Assembly (NCBI GenBank): GCA_914767935.1
Contig: OU612044.1
Span: 84,926,426 to 84,990,425, forward strand
Direction of reading: 5' to 3'
Source of the DNA: Coremacera marginata
Taxonomy: Eukaryota > Arthropoda > Insecta > Diptera > Sciomyzidae
Length of the DNA stretch: 64,000 nt
The number at the start of each line of letters is the position of its first letter. The first letter of the stretch is position 1. Below are positions 38,590 through 50,246 of this stretch, one piece after another. Both the position numbers and the translations under genes were made by a program. The notes below the pieces were generated by a model. The model was not told the origin of the DNA. It was given only the letters and a program-made list of their open reading frames with translations, and did no database searches.

Positions 38590-41060
38590 GTAAGTAATCG
38601 TTTTTTCGTGCCCATCAACTCCACCATCCTCTCCAATTAGTTACGTCTGCGAGGGGGGTTGCACAGTGGGTTGATTTGTGCTGGAGCAAATTCATAACAC
38701 TTGCCTCAGTACATTTTTGCCTATGTCCGCTGTGTTTAATCTTTTTTTGTGGAAGTAACTAATAACCTTATTACCCTTATTTGCTTGAGACTTGCATTGT
38801 GCCTAAATGTCGGGACATTTTCGCATAGACTTTTGCAATATCCGTGGACTGAGAGCGAATTTTTTCTCGGTCTATGCATATTGTGCTCTTTATAGGCCTC
38901 ACATAATGGCACTAAGTGAGACCAAGATGACGGAGGACTCAGATCCACTGGATTTTCATATTCCTGGGTATCACTTACTGCCATTGTTTTCTTCGCATAG
39001 GGGCATCGCTCTTTTTATAAGAACAGATGTGGCATACCAGTTCGAGCGGGGTCTGAGCGTCACCGATCCGGAATTCAGCTCCATGTGGGTGAGGTTCAGA
39101 GTTCGTTCGCACTTGCTACATTTTGGTTTCATGTATAGAAGTCCGAATTTAGGAAGAGAAGCCACTTTTAATAAATTGGACTCTCTCGCTGATTCGATTA
39201 CGCACATTTTGGAGTTGTTTCCTGACAGCGAAATCGTTGTTGCCGGCGATTTCAATGTCCACAACTCGGCTTGGTTATGTCACTCAAGCCACACCACACC
39301 TGAAGGACAATATGTTGAGCTTTTTGCTGAATCAAACCAATTGATTCAACTAGTGAAGGAACCAACATTTTTCCCACGAAATGATTTGCAAAGCCATCAT
39401 GAAATATATGATGTGAGTGCCAATGTACCTCTTGGTAATTCGGACCATTGTACCATCTCCGCTGTTTTTTCATATTCTGACCTTCGCACCTTTACGCCTA
39501 AAGCCCCGAAAAGGACTGCATGGTTTTATGAAAGAGCAAATTGGAATGCGTTAAATAATTTTTATCGCAACTTCAATAGGAAATTATGTTTCGCTGATAG
39601 AAATATGAATGCCGCGGCTGTCATGGTACAAGAAATTATCTTATTGGGTATGCGGTTTTTTATCCCCAATAAGAAGAAAAGGATTAAACCAAAATACCAC
39701 TCATGGTTTATTGAGACTTGCAGGATTGCAGTCAGATCCAAAGACGAAGCCTATCAGAATTGGCGATCTGATAAGAATGCTGATACTAATAGACTTCGCA
39801 TCGAGGCTAGGAACCGCTGTAACGCAATTTTAAAACGCGAAAAGTTTCTTCACTAAACTCGCATTATAGAACAGATTGTTATCTGCCCTAAAGGGAGCAA
39901 AAACTTTTGGTCATTTGTTAAAAGAGTTAAAAATCAAACGTTTTCGTCGATTCCGACTCTTTTAAAAGATGACCAAATCTTCACTGACTCGGTTGCTAAA
40001 GCGTACCTGTTGGCTGGATTGTTTGCACACAATTCCACAAACTCGGATAGCAGTCAACCACTGCCCTTTGTTGGGACTAGTTCTTCTTCAATGAAGGAGA
40101 TATATTTTCGAACGAGAGCAGTCAAAAGAGTCCTTGCAAATCTTAGCATAAACCAAGCCTCTGGTCCTGATGGCATACCACCAATTGTGCTTAAAACGTG
40201 TGCTTCTACACTGGCTCGGCCTTTGCGCAACCTTTTCAACATCTCATACAGGAGAGGAGTATTTCCATCTTGTTGGAAGGTCGCAAATGCCCAGCCGATA
40301 CCTAAAAAGGGCGATGCCGCGAATCCTGCAAACTACCGACCCATTGCGATATGCTCTACGCTTTCCAAAGTTATGGAGAGCGTAATAAACTTCCATCTAA
40401 TGAACTATCTGGAGCACAACGAATTGCTAAGTGACCGTCAATATGGTTTTCGTAGGGCTCGATCTACTGGTGACTTTATGGCGTTCCTTACAGAAAAATG
40501 GAACAAATGCGTTCACCTGTTCGGTGAGAGCAGGGTTGTTGCTCTGGATATTTCAAAGGCGTTTGACCGAGTGTGGCATAAAGCACTCGTCTCCAAACTA
40601 ATTGCATACGGTGTCGGTGGTAACTTTGCTCGGTGGATCACGTGCTTTCTTAAGGATAGAACTATTCGTGTCATAATCGACGGCATTTCGTCCAGTGAGC
40701 ACGCCATCCCCGCAGGAGTACCACAGGGTTCAGTTCTATCGCCAACTTTGTTTCTGGTTTTTATCAACGACCTTCTGTCGTTGACTCATAACCCAATTCA
40801 TTCGTTTGCGGACGACAGCAGCATTTGTCATTCATATATTTTCAAAAAACGCCCGAATTCTTTGGAGATTGAGAGTAAGAGGCAAAATTTGAATGACACA
40901 CTTCTTAATGACTTGAAAGAAATCTCCGAGTGGGGTCTTGCTAATAGAGTTTAATGCAAACAAGACCCAGTGTTGCCTGTTAACCCACAAGCGGATGAAC
41001 TGTCCCTTAGCTCCCTTGAATATGAATGGTGTGGATCTTTTGGAGTCAGATGCAAAATTC
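38590..41060 (+). mobile_element. non-LTR retrotransposon (CR1/Jockey-superclade), 3'-truncated
   Basis: One ORF2 in a single frame from 38807 to about 40940 with one internal stop, then a frameshift. Similarity to LINE coding sequence ends near 41060, inside the region after YADD, so the C-terminus is lost. Bases 38590-38806 are probably its 5' UTR. No ORF1 was recognised. Confidence 0.75.
38807..41060 (+). pseudogene. LINE ORF2: endonuclease and reverse transcriptase
   Basis: ATG 38807 gives RIDFCNIRGLRANF, LSETKM, VVAGDFNVHNSAWL and LGNSDHCTISAV, a full APE endonuclease (residues 5-225). A TAA at 39854-39856 is the only break before the RT, which continues in the same frame: NQASGPDGIPPIVL, NYRPIAICSTLSKVME, VALDISKAFDRVWHKAL, PAGVPQGSVLSPTLFL and HSFADDSSICH (FADD). 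A frameshift near 40945 leads to FNANKTQCCLLTHKRM (to 41060). One nonsense codon, one frameshift and 3' truncation make it inactive, but decay is light. Confidence 0.85.
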
Positions 41061-41879
41061 AAAACATTTTTTCTTATAATTAAAAATCATAGAAAAAAAA
41101 AGCTACGCCCATGTTACTTACATTCAATTTATGTTCATATTACTTTTGCTTTAGTTTTATGTTTATGTTTTATGTTTTTTTCAAATACAAGCACTGGTGT
41201 GATTTTTTTGTCCCAACCACATATAAGAAATCCAGGAATTTTCTTGACTTGTCCCGACAACAAGCTTTCAGGATCTGGCAATCCTAGTTCTGTGTCACAC
41301 CATCTTATTATCTGGCACTACTACAACAAGCTCAAATCAGTTTTCTAGTCAATTCTGGGTTGATTAGCTTAAGTATTAATAAGTTGCTATTTACTTGTTA
41401 AAAAAATTAACTTATGTTTTGTATTTCTCTAAATAAACAGTTTAATATAAATTAATCGGCTATTTGAAAACCCGGTTTTTGTGTCTCGGTTTTAACCGGT
41501 CGGTTTAACTGATATCAACAAAACTGGAAATCCGAAAACTGGGTTTTTTATAAAAACCTCCCATCGCTACTTTGAATGTGTGTACTAAATCGTAGGTATG
41601 TGCGTGCTTAATCGTATGTGTTGCAACAGAAAGCAGTGCAAAATAAATAAATACAATTAAAAGTAACAATAAACGCGGTAAAATTAAAAAAAAATGTTGT
41701 ATATGTCCCATGCTTCCATACAAAATACATCTATCGCTCCGAAGGTGAAATTTTTGTAAATTCTTTTTTTGTCTTTTTAAAGGACTTTTCCAAATTATCA
41801 TAGTGATAGACCGATAGCCAATAAAATTTTAGGAAGGTACCAGGAAGCACAAGTATCTATCCAAAATAGAAATATATTT
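41061..41879. other. non-coding, possible transposon termini
   Basis: 41140-41460 may be a LINE 3' UTR (it ends CTAAATAAACAGTTT). 41460-41580 contains CGGTTTTAACCGGTCGGTTT and AACCTCCCATCGCTAC, which look like hAT-type subterminal sequence, but no paired end was found. Confidence 0.35.
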
Positions 41880-42415
41880 AATTGCCGTCAAAAAACGATA
41901 TATGTCTGACCAGACCCGTCTGGTCAGAAACAGTGTTAAAAAACAGCAACTCATTTCTATGAAAAGCAACATAATTATCAAGAACAATAAGAAGCAGCAG
42001 ATTTAATAAAAAGCAACAAACGTCAATTCTTCTCGAAGGTACAGTAACATATTCATCAAGAAAAACAGGAAGCAGCAAATGATCAGCGACTCATTTAATA
42101 AAACGAAAGCAACATAAAACGTCAGTGAGTTATATATTTCCTATTAACTTTTACATTAAAAAAAAATTCTTTCATAGTATTTTTATATTTCTAATAACTT
42201 TTTTTTATAAACATTATATAAGATCATATTTTTCCTATAAATTATTAAATACGATTGATAAAGAAAATACATAGTGATTCCAATTGTTAAAAATAATATA
42301 CAAAATAGAAAAGAAGGGAATTAAAAACATTCCTATTTAAACTTTTTGCGCCAAAATTTTAACACGAAAACGATTTGTAACTGCCGCTTTATTCGAGAAT
42401 CTCTCCTTCCACAAT

Positions 42416-43200
42416 ATGCCATTAGATACCAACCTTTCCCCATCCCAGGGCGCGGAGATAAGAATAAGTTTTCACGATGCCTTCAGCCTAATAACGGAAT
42501 TCAATGGTCTGTTGGAGGACCTGAATACATTTATAGCATGCGGGAATATTTTGTTCTCGTCCGCAAAAAGAGATGCCGACACAAAAATTTTTCTCGAGAT
42601 AGTGAAAACAAAATTACAAGGACCTACGTTCGAATTAAAACAATACCAATCGTTTACAAAATGATCCGACTTGACTAGGGAACTGGAATGTCATTTTAAG
42701 GAAGAAAGATCAGTTAGCTCTGCTCAAAGTGAAATTACAAAAGCAAAACTGCAGAATAGGGAAACACAACCATAGAAAACGTTCAAAGAATGTTAACCTT
42801 GCTAAATAAATTAAATTCAGCAACGTACTCAAGCATCACAGATGCTAGCGTGCGAACTAATCTCATGAATATGAATAAACGAATGGCACTTAACGCATTT
42901 GAAAATAGTTTGAACAGCCACGACCTAAAAATTCTGGTGAAGGCTAAGAATTTTGATGACCTGAAGTTAGCTGTAAATTACGCATGCGATCAGTCAGGCA
43001 GACTAGATCAGTCGGTACCTTTTACGAAAAACCGACAAAACACACGACCCCCGTGTTCAATATGTAACAAAACAGGACATGCTTCTGAGTCCTGTTTTCT
43101 AAGAGGGCAAACTAGCATACCAAATTTTGTCCCACGAGAAATAAAAAGAGAAGTTCAGCGAATGGTATGCAATTATTGCAGAAAGCCAAATCATACGTAA
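42416..43200 (+). pseudogene. gypsy gag with zinc knuckles, broken
   Basis: Two frames. 42416-42664 reads FHDAFSLITEFNGLLEDLNTFIACGNILF, a capsid-like start. 42790-43200 reads LTLLNKLNSATYSSI... then CSICNKTGHASESC and a second knuckle CNYCRKPNHT truncated by a stop. The CCHC spacing is C-x2-C-x4-H-x4-C. A stop after SFTK (42664) and frameshifts between the two make it inactive. Confidence 0.75.
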
Positions 43201-43539
43201 AGGGAATGTAGAATTGGACAGGACGAGGAGGAACGCCCTCCGCGCGAACGAAACGCGAATAGTTACCTACCTAGGCAAAATACTTCAAACGAAAGGGAGC
43301 GTAGTGCCCACGAAAATTCTTTCAGGACTAAAACAAATCAGAAAACAAATTGCCACATAAAATAGGGAACCGACAGTACTCGGGAAACGGAAGCCGACGT
43401 GTGCTTACGAGTGAATACGATAATCGGAAACCAGTATAACAAGAATACAAAAATGCACAAATTAGTAAAGTAAAAATATCTCTCTGCGAAAATAAGAAAG
43501 AACACACAATCCGACTACCTTTCTACCAAGTATAAAAAA

Positions 43540-44426
43540 AAAATAGCACATTTCTATTAGACACGGGAAATTAGTTTAATAAAGCAACAAAAAATAATAT
43601 CACACGAAACATGTAGGCACCAAAGTATTCATAATAAAACCATCACGGGTGATTCACTTCCTACCCTCGGTTCATTATACGGTACAATTTGTTTAAATGA
43701 GGATTTAGAAATTAAACACACATTTCACATTTTGCATGGGGAAGCCAAATTTAAATATGATATTATAATTGGAAACGACTTCGTGCGGAAATAGCGAAGT
43801 CAAATAGATTACGGACCTAAGGACCTAACAATCGATATTAATTAAATTGAGAAAACCGTATCAAATTATAAAAAACTTATAGCAACAATTCCCAAACCAA
43901 TGGACTAAAAGCACTTGGTGAAAATAGATATGAGAGCGAAAGATACGGGGCTGAAAGCCTTAACCGAACTGAGAACTCATGCAATTTCATAGCTTCCGAG
44001 CAACAAGTAGCTTATCCTGTAAAAACCTCAAAAATCAGCCTCTTTCTATCAATAAACAAGAAGGAATAACCCTTAAACCAAGAAGCGAAACGGTGACTAC
44101 AGTATCTCTACCATACAACGGCGAGATCGTTGTCAGAAAAAAGCAGATAGCGCCAGGTGTTTACCTCACATCAAGTTCATGTGAGTCAATTAATAATACT
44201 GTTCAAATATTACTGCTTAATGAAAACCCGGTGCAGCCAAACATAGGATACATACTACAACAGAAATTCCAACATACGTTAAACCATACAGGCTACCGGA
44301 ATCCCAAAGGCAGGAGATCCATCGTCAGGTAAACGATATGTATTAAGAGAATATAATCAAACCGAGCAATAGTCAATGAAACTCACCCCTTTTACTTGTG
44401 CCAAAAAAAAAAAAAAACCGATATTA
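43540..44426 (+). pseudogene. gypsy protease and pre-RT region, broken
   Basis: FLLDTGN (near 43555) is the aspartic protease motif. Many stops follow. 43979-44332 is open and reads ITLKPRSETVTTVSLPYNGEIVVRKKQIAPGVYL, the spacer between protease and RT in several gypsy lineages. The plus strand then gives VPKK..DITG up to the insertion at 44431. Confidence 0.65.
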
Positions 44427-44838
44427 CAGGACTGGTGCGAATACAAACAAATGTTTTTTATTTTTAAATAGTCTTATTTTTTATATATATTTTTATTGAA
44501 CCAATTTATTTTATAGAGCACAACATTTATGTTTTATAAAATTTCAACAACTAAAAATCAAAAATGAAAATTTTTGATATATAACATTTTAATTTCAAGT
44601 AAAACTTAATTATATAAACCATGCAATAACAATAGAGTTCAGCTACTACAGCTATATCGCACTTCCTCAGCATTAACCCATCTAAAGCCACTTCCCAGTA
44701 ATCATTGAAAATATCAATGTTATGGATACCCGTGACCACAAACAAGTTAATGTGGGAAAAATTTACCCACCAATGAATGGGTTGGGCTCAGGGACAACAC
44801 AAGACGTAACAACTAACCATGCGTATACATAGATCTAT

Positions 44839-47709
44839 TTACACAACTAATTTTAATCTACTTTTGAGTTGACCTTTTGACAAATTAACATCAAAAACGC
44901 TACAATTGTTAACAAAGGAACTCATGCGACTTAAAGGAGCAGTAGCCATATAATTTGTTCTACTAAATGGCAAATAAATTAAGTTGTTAGCGTTTCTACT
45001 GCTTCTACGGTTAGTGTTAAAATTTATGTGAGAAAGAAGTTCTGGAGAATCGAATACACCTGTTATGAGCTGGTGTAAATATACGATATCTGCCGATTTC
45101 CTTCGATCACCTAAAGACTGCATTTTTAATAGTTTTAAACGATCCGCATATGGAGGAAGGTCTAATATGTCAGTTCCACTTAAGCCCCTTAGAGCAAACT
45201 GAACAAAACGTTTTTGGATTCTTTCTATTCGATCAACATGCACATTGTAACTTGGGGACCACACTTGACTTGCATACTCTAAGTGAGGACGCACGATTGC
45301 ATAATACAACGTTGTAGTTGTAATCATGCTAATAAATTCTTTGGCCCAGCGTTTTACAAAACCAAGCATTGAAGATGCTTTTTTACAAATATTATCAATA
45401 TGAATGTTAAACGATAGCTTAGAATCCATGCATATACCTAGGTCTTTGACGGTGTCTACACGACTCAAGGCAGTATCTTTAATCTTATAATCAAAAATAT
45501 AATTATTCCTTTTTCGCGAAAAGGTCATAGTTTGGCATTTATCTGGATTTAAAAACATATTATTTTTAGAACACCAAACTTCAAAGGATTTTAGATCAGA
45601 CTGGAGTAGATCTGAATTATCTCTAGAATTAATCGTTCTGTATATTTTCATATCATCGGCATAAATAAGCAGATGAGAGTGTTCAATGACGTGAGTTACA
45701 TCATTGATAGCTAAAATAAACAGAAGAGGACCAAGGTGACTACCCTGAGGAACACCTGATCCAGCAATAAATTCAGAAGACAATGCGCCTCGGAAACGTA
45801 TTTGATAAGATCGCTCCACCAAATACGATTTACTCCAGTTCACAAAATATTGTGGAAATCCCATTAACTCAAGTTTAAATAAGATTAGATTGTGTGGTAG
45901 CTTATCAAATGCCTTACTAAAGTCAGTGTAAACACAATCGACCTGGTTACCAGAATCAATAGAATTTAAGCAGAATGTTGTAAAATCGAGAAGATTAGAC
46001 ACAGTGGATCTGCCATTCACAAAACCATGCTGACGAGTTGTTATGACTTTGCCACAGTGAATTTTCACCCGATCGTACACCATCCGCTCAAAAAGTTTTG
46101 GAATCGATGAGAGCTTAGCGATAGGCCTATAGTTACTGACATCGTTCCTGCAACCCTTTTTAAAAATAGGACTTATAAATGATTTTTTCCAAAAAAGTGG
46201 AAAATAACTTTCGTTAATAGATTTATTGAATAATAAAGACAGTGGTTGACTCAAAACGGAACCGCATTGTGTTAACACTGCGGCAGGAACACCGTCAGGT
46301 CCAGCACCAAACTCCTCATCGATCGATCTAATATACATTAAAATATCCTCTGGAGTGAAGGATATATGTTCCAAAGATACTCTGGGTTCGGAATTCATAT
46401 ATTCAAAGTACTCTCCATCAGGATTAAAAGAATCTGAAGAGAATGATTCTTTAAAAAGATTGGCGAAAAGGCCACAAATTTTGACGGGATTGTCAGTAAA
46501 TCCCTCAGGAGTTCTAAATGAAGAAGGAAATCCATCAGATTTCTTCTTTGTGTTTACGAATCCCCAAAATTTCTTTGGATCTGTCAATATTCTCAGCTTA
46601 ACATTATCTAAATATTCGTGATATAATGTAGCTGAGCGATTTTCAAATTCCAGAAACAAACGTTTGTAAGTTTCTAGGTCGTTTGAGCCTAAGCTACAGA
46701 TGTATTTCTTCCATGCCCTATTCCTGTTGTTGCGAAGAGTCTTTAAACCCTTTGTGTACCAAGGGTACGTAGAATTCCTCGCAAATTTGAGACTATAAGG
46801 TACGGATTGAGAAAACACAGCAAAGAGTTCCATATAAAAAAAATGTATGGAGTCATCAAGGCAATTTCCATTTATATATTCTAAAATTGCATTAAGTTTG
46901 CCATTAAGCAACTGATTCAACTTCAAAAAGTCAGCTTTTTTAAAATTGAATTCATAAAGCTTATCTGCTGAATTAGAATTTACTATATTTGCTCTGTCGG
47001 ATTCGTACCAAATACTCAATGGTGGATGATATTCATCAACAGTAGTTAGAGCATGAAAGGCCCTCTTAACAACAACATTGTTACTGTCTGTAGTTAAGAC
47101 CAGGTCAAGAAGTCTTTCAAGACTATTATAAATACAACTCACTTGTTGTAAGTCTGAACATATATTATCAACAAATATATGTTCTTGGCGGGTCTTCGAA
47201 TTAGATGCACAATAGTACGTATCATCGTCAGAAGAATGCCATTTTAAATCAGGTAGATTAAAATCGCCCAATAATAAAATGTCGTCATTAACGTCAAGTA
47301 AATCAATTATGTAATCTATGCACTCCGCAAGGCTTGCATAGACCTCTACACTACTCTTAGGAGGAACATACGCATTAATAACATATACATTAGAGTTACA
47401 ATGTATAACTTTAACGCAAACTAGTTCAATATTAGAAGAGCAGGGAATGTCAACAATAAAACTGACAAAGCAGTTCCTTACAGCCAAAAGGACACCACCA
47501 CCGACAGAAGAAATATTGTCAGTGTATCTGTCTTTTCTAAAAACTTGAAAACTATTGTCAAACAATTCCAAATCAGTAATGCTTCCGTTCAGCCACGTTT
47601 CTGTTAACGCGATAATATCCTCAGAGCAATTTTGAGTTGATAGAAATAAGCTCTGCGTCTTAGAACGTAGTCCCCTTACATTTTGATAGTAAAGGGACAG
47701 CCTATTTAG
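44839..47709 (-). CDS. LINE ORF2: endonuclease-reverse transcriptase
   Basis: The frame is open from 47709 (CTA after the slip site) to TAA 44839, 956 residues. Endonuclease: LSLYYQNVRGLRSKT, DIIALTETWLN, LLLGDFNLPDLKWH and VDEYHPPLSI. RT: NYRPIAKLSSIPKLFERMVY, VDCVYTDFSKAFDKLPH (motif A), GSGVPQGSHLGPLLF and LLIYADDMKIYRT (YADD). The C-terminal region ends with a basic FSRTNYMATAPLSRM segment, probably RNA- or DNA-binding. There is no ATG before the endonuclease motifs: the first in-frame ATG-like start (TTG 47571) would cut off the first 46 residues of the endonuclease, which supports frameshifting from ORF1. Confidence 0.9.
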   Translation of the reverse strand, partial: LNRLSLYYQNVRGLRSKTQSLFLSTQNCSEDIIALTETWLNGSITDLELFDNSFQVFRKDRYTDNISSVGGGVLLAVRNCFVSFIVDIPCSSNIELVCVKVIHCNSNVYVINAYVPPKSSVEVYASLAECIDYIIDLLDVNDDILLLGDFNLPDLKWHSSDDDTYYCASNSKTRQEHIFVDNICSDLQQVSCIYNSLERLLDLVLTTDSNNVVVKRAFHALTTVDEYHPPLSIWYESDRANIVNSNSADKLYEFNFKKADFLKLNQLLNGKLNAILEYINGNCLDDSIHFFYMELFAVFSQSVPYSLKFARNSTYPWYTKGLKTLRNNRNRAWKKYICSLGSNDLETYKRLFLEFENRSATLYHEYLDNVKLRILTDPKKFWGFVNTKKKSDGFPSSFRTPEGFTDNPVKICGLFANLFKESFSSDSFNPDGEYFEYMNSEPRVSLEHISFTPEDILMYIRSIDEEFGAGPDGVPAAVLTQCGSVLSQPLSLLFNKSINESYFPLFWKKSFISPIFKKGCRNDVSNYRPIAKLSSIPKLFERMVYDRVKIHCGKVITTRQHGFVNGRSTVSNLLDFTTFCLNSIDSGNQVDCVYTDFSKAFDKLPHNLILFKLELMGFPQYFVNWSKSYLVERSYQIRFRGALSSEFIAGSGVPQGSHLGPLLFILAINDVTHVIEHSHLLIYADDMKIYRTINSRDNSDLLQSDLKSFEVWCSKNNMFLNPDKCQTMTFSRKRNNYIFDYKIKDTALSRVDTVKDLGICMDSKLSFNIHIDNICKKASSMLGFVKRWAKEFISMITTTTLYYAIVRPHLEYASQVWSPSYNVHVDRIERIQKRFVQFALRGLSGTDILDLPPYADRLKLLKMQSLGDRRKSADIVYLHQLITGVFDSPELLSHINFNTNRRSSRNANNLIYLPFSRTNYMATAPLSRMSSFVNNCSVFDVNLSKGQLKSRLKLVV

Positions 47710-47715
47710 TTTTTT
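47670..47715 (-). promoter_or_regulatory. predicted -1 programmed ribosomal frameshift site
   Basis: The minus strand reads GCT CAA AAA AAC TAA in ORF1. The heptamer A-AAA-AAC (47715-47709) is in the correct phase for a -1 slip. After the slip, CTA AAT AGG enters ORF2. A stem GTCCCTTTAC / GTAAGGGGAC (10 bp, one G-U, 9-nt loop) begins 10 nt after the heptamer. ORF1 stops one codon after the heptamer. Confidence 0.6.
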
Positions 47716-48632
47716 TGAGCCTGGCGGGCGGCTTGAGTCACCCTTTTAGGCTTATTTTTTGGCTTGAACTCAGTAACAAGAATATTATCGGCCCACAAAT
47801 TAGAGTTAAGAACAGTTGTAAAATCATCGGCTGCAACTGTTAAAATGAAAGAAGCATGGGAAGGCTTATTACCAATTTTTTTGCATGAACAGAATGCATT
47901 TGAGTTCACTAACTTGGATTGCCTGACAAACGTCAATATATTTTCTATTGATGTGTCGGGCTGAAGACGTGAAATGAAAACATTTCTGGTCCTCGAAACT
48001 GCTCTTAAAGTCAAATGACTGTTAGGCGTAGTTGAAATCGTATTTGGACTACTAGTCAATGGAGGAATAGAAGATGGTGTATTAGAAATCACCGTATTAT
48101 TATTTTCTGATGGCATTGCTGAGGGCTGCTTTGCCTTGGAAGGTCTGGACGACGCCTTCTGACGCTTATTTTTGTTTTTGTTTTTCCTCTTTCTTTTAGA
48201 GCTTTTAAGGTCTTTTTCTGATGAAACTGACAAAATTCCGGAAGAAGCAGTCATGGACGAAGGAACCGAAATGTTATCCTGAACAGTAATTTCATCAGAA
48301 ACGCTGGTAGTGGGTGCGGCACTAACTTCGCTAAAAAATGAAACAATTTCTCTGAAGTTATTATTTAATAAGTTAAGGCTTTCCCCAAAAAGCTTAATTT
48401 TAGAATAGAGTTCATCCGGGGAAAGGGCCCTGCACGAAGCACAATACCAGCGAAGACCAGATCGGACTGAAATTAAATCGTCAAGGCACGATTTAGAAAT
48501 ACCAGCACAAGAAGCGTGGAACATTCGCTCACATGGGCCAGAACAGCTGAACATAGGGTACAGAATATTCTGGCTTTTGCATTGCTCGTTCAGAGAACAA
48601 GCAGCAATATTATCAATGGAAAAATAATCCAT
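47706..48632 (-). CDS. LINE ORF1: PHD-like finger, basic and RRM-like protein
   Basis: 308 residues from ATG 48632. The N-terminal Cys/His finger (CSLNEQCKSQ...CSGPCERMFHASCAG...RWYCASCR, residues 12-68) resembles a PHD finger. The middle is Ser/Thr-rich with a strongly basic tract KSSKRKRKNKNKNKRQK (about 140-160), a likely nuclear or RNA-binding signal. The C-terminal part VFISRLQPDTSIENILTFVRQ resembles an RNA-recognition fold. It ends at TAA 47706, right after the slippery AAAAAAC. Confidence 0.85.
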   Translation of the reverse strand: MDYFSIDNIAACSLNEQCKSQNILYPMFSCSGPCERMFHASCAGISKSCLDDLISVRSGLRWYCASCRALSPDELYSKIKLFGESLNLLNNNFREIVSFFSEVSAAPTTSVSDEITVQDNISVPSSMTASSGILSVSSEKDLKSSKRKRKNKNKNKRQKASSRPSKAKQPSAMPSENNNTVISNTPSSIPPLTSSPNTISTTPNSHLTLRAVSRTRNVFISRLQPDTSIENILTFVRQSKLVNSNAFCSCKKIGNKPSHASFILTVAADDFTTVLNSNLWADNILVTEFKPKNKPKRVTQAARQAQKN

Positions 48633-49145
48633 TGCAAAAAATTTTAAATTATTCTGCGAGCAAGTGCTTTTGAATGTAAAATGTGCTTATAGGGTTAGCA
48701 CATTAAAATGTAGCGCACACGAAACTGTTTTAAAACAACAACAACACTACATACGCTGACTGCACTTAAGTAAACAAACACCGCACAAAGAGGAATTGAA
48801 AAAAAGGCAGACAAACATGCACTGGATTGTGTTAAAAACTATTCAATCAATTATTATATGTTATATATTAATAAATTATTTCTTGAACAAATAAACACTG
48901 CCACGAAATGGAATTGTTTGAAAACATATAAAAACGTTATTAAAATGTTTTTTTAATACTTAATGTCCACAAAAATCAAACAAAACACGATTATAAAGAA
49001 TACTAATCACAGCAACACACTAAAAAACCACCGATAACAACAAGAAGACGAGATCAACTGACATCAACTGACATCATTAAACTGAAACATCATTAAAAGC
49101 AATATCATCATTTCTATATTGTGATGGTACTATTGAGTCAACACA

Positions 49146-49172
49146 TTATTCCCCCTCCCTTTAAAAAAAAAA
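49146..49172 (-). other. polypurine tract of the CsRn1-like element
   Basis: The minus strand reads AAAGGGAGGGGGAATAA immediately before the LTR start TGTGTTGAC. Confidence 0.75.
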
Positions 49173-49300
49173 ATTTTGTCGTGTTGGCTAATAGGTTGAA
49201 GTGTACTTTGTTATTTTTAATTTTGGTTGTATGTGTTTGCGCTGTTTCGGTGTCTAATGAGGCGGGTTTTATTCTGTCTATGCGGACTGTAATGTTAGCA

Positions 49301-50140
49301 TTATTTTTGCGTATTCTGAAAAATTTTGGTGTTCTCTAAATAACTTCGAAGGGACCATCGTGAGGCTCTTGGAGTTTTTCGAATTGTGTCATTGCGAACG
49401 AAGACAAATTTACAAGTACTGAGTGCTCGAGGTACATATGCTTGGAAGTTAGAGTTATGCTGTACAATGTTTGATTGTTTACTTTCTACGACCTCTTTAA
49501 GTTTGGACAAGGTGTCCGACGAATTAAAAATCTGGCTATTGTGTACTATCAATTGGTGTGGTAACCTGAGTGTTTGACCAAAACCCATTTCAGCCGATGA
49601 AATCTTAATATCTTCTTTTACCGTGGAGCTGAGCCCTAGAATAACTAGTGGTAACTCTGTGTACCAGTTTGTTTGGTTGATACTCGCAATTAGAGAAGTC
49701 TTGTGTTGGCGGTGAAAACATTCCACAATTCCTTTAGCTTGTGGATGATAAGCAGAAGTGGTGCTGTGTTTGCTTTCTAGGTTGTTGACGAAGTTTCTAA
49801 ATGGTGTTGATGTGAATTGAGGTTCTCGATCGGAAGTAATTTCTAGAGGAACTCCAAAACGTGAAACATATTCTTTTTGAAGTGTGTCTACAATAGTACT
49901 AGCGTTGGTATCTTTAAACGGATACGCTTCGGGCCAACGTGTGTTTCGGTCAAATGAAATAAGTAGATACCTGAAACCATTTGATATCGGTAATGGGCCT
50001 ACTAGATCTACGTGAACATGCTCAAAACGTCAATGTGGAATGTGTATTTTTTGTGGTATTGTTTTCGTGTGTCTGTGTATCCTTGATCGTTGGCACCTAA
50101 CGCATTCTTGTGACCATTTGTGTGTTAATTTTGGGCACGA
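49301..50140 (-). pseudogene. gypsy (CsRn1-like) integrase
   Basis: From 50140 downwards the minus strand gives DTNASTIVDTLQKEYVSRFGVPLEITSDREPQF (second Asp), STSAYHPQAKGIVECFHRQ (Glu), then the open frame 49726-49301 with NWYTELPLVILGLSSTVKEDIKIS and KFVFVRNDTIRKTPRASRW, the C-terminal chromatin/DNA-binding region. The first part is frameshifted. LRTTVKED..SPAE and FVRxDxxRKP are typical of the CsRn1 lineage. Confidence 0.75.
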
Positions 50141-50149
50141 AATATCTCT

Positions 50150-50246
50150 GTGTTATTAGTCGTCATGAAGCTCGTGATTGCGACGCTCATCGTGGTTTTA
50201 ACATGCGAGATCTTCTATTTGAGCTCCGCGTTTTGCTAGATTCTTT
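50150..50246. other. junction between CsRn1-like integrase and foreign block
   Basis: Similarity to integrase ends near 50140. Bases 50150-50246 show no feature. I did not find an LTR of the BEL element here. Confidence 0.35.

Larger units (their letters stand above)
44620..49085 (-). mobile_element. CR1/Jockey-like LINE inside the LTR, with a -1 frameshift junction
   Basis: ORF1 (48632-47706) and ORF2 (47709-44839) are both open, with a one-frame overlap at the junction. The 3' UTR is 44620-44838 and the 5' UTR 48633-49085. Ends are set only by where LTR sequence resumes; a clear target duplication was not seen. Confidence 0.82.
44433..49145 (-). repeat. 3' LTR of the CsRn1-like element, split by a LINE
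   Basis: Left part 44433-44618 and right part about 49086-49145 together match the 294-bp LTR at 62324-62617 with scattered differences (e.g. GAGTCAACACA versus GAGTCACCACA). The LINE occupies the middle. Confidence 0.8.
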
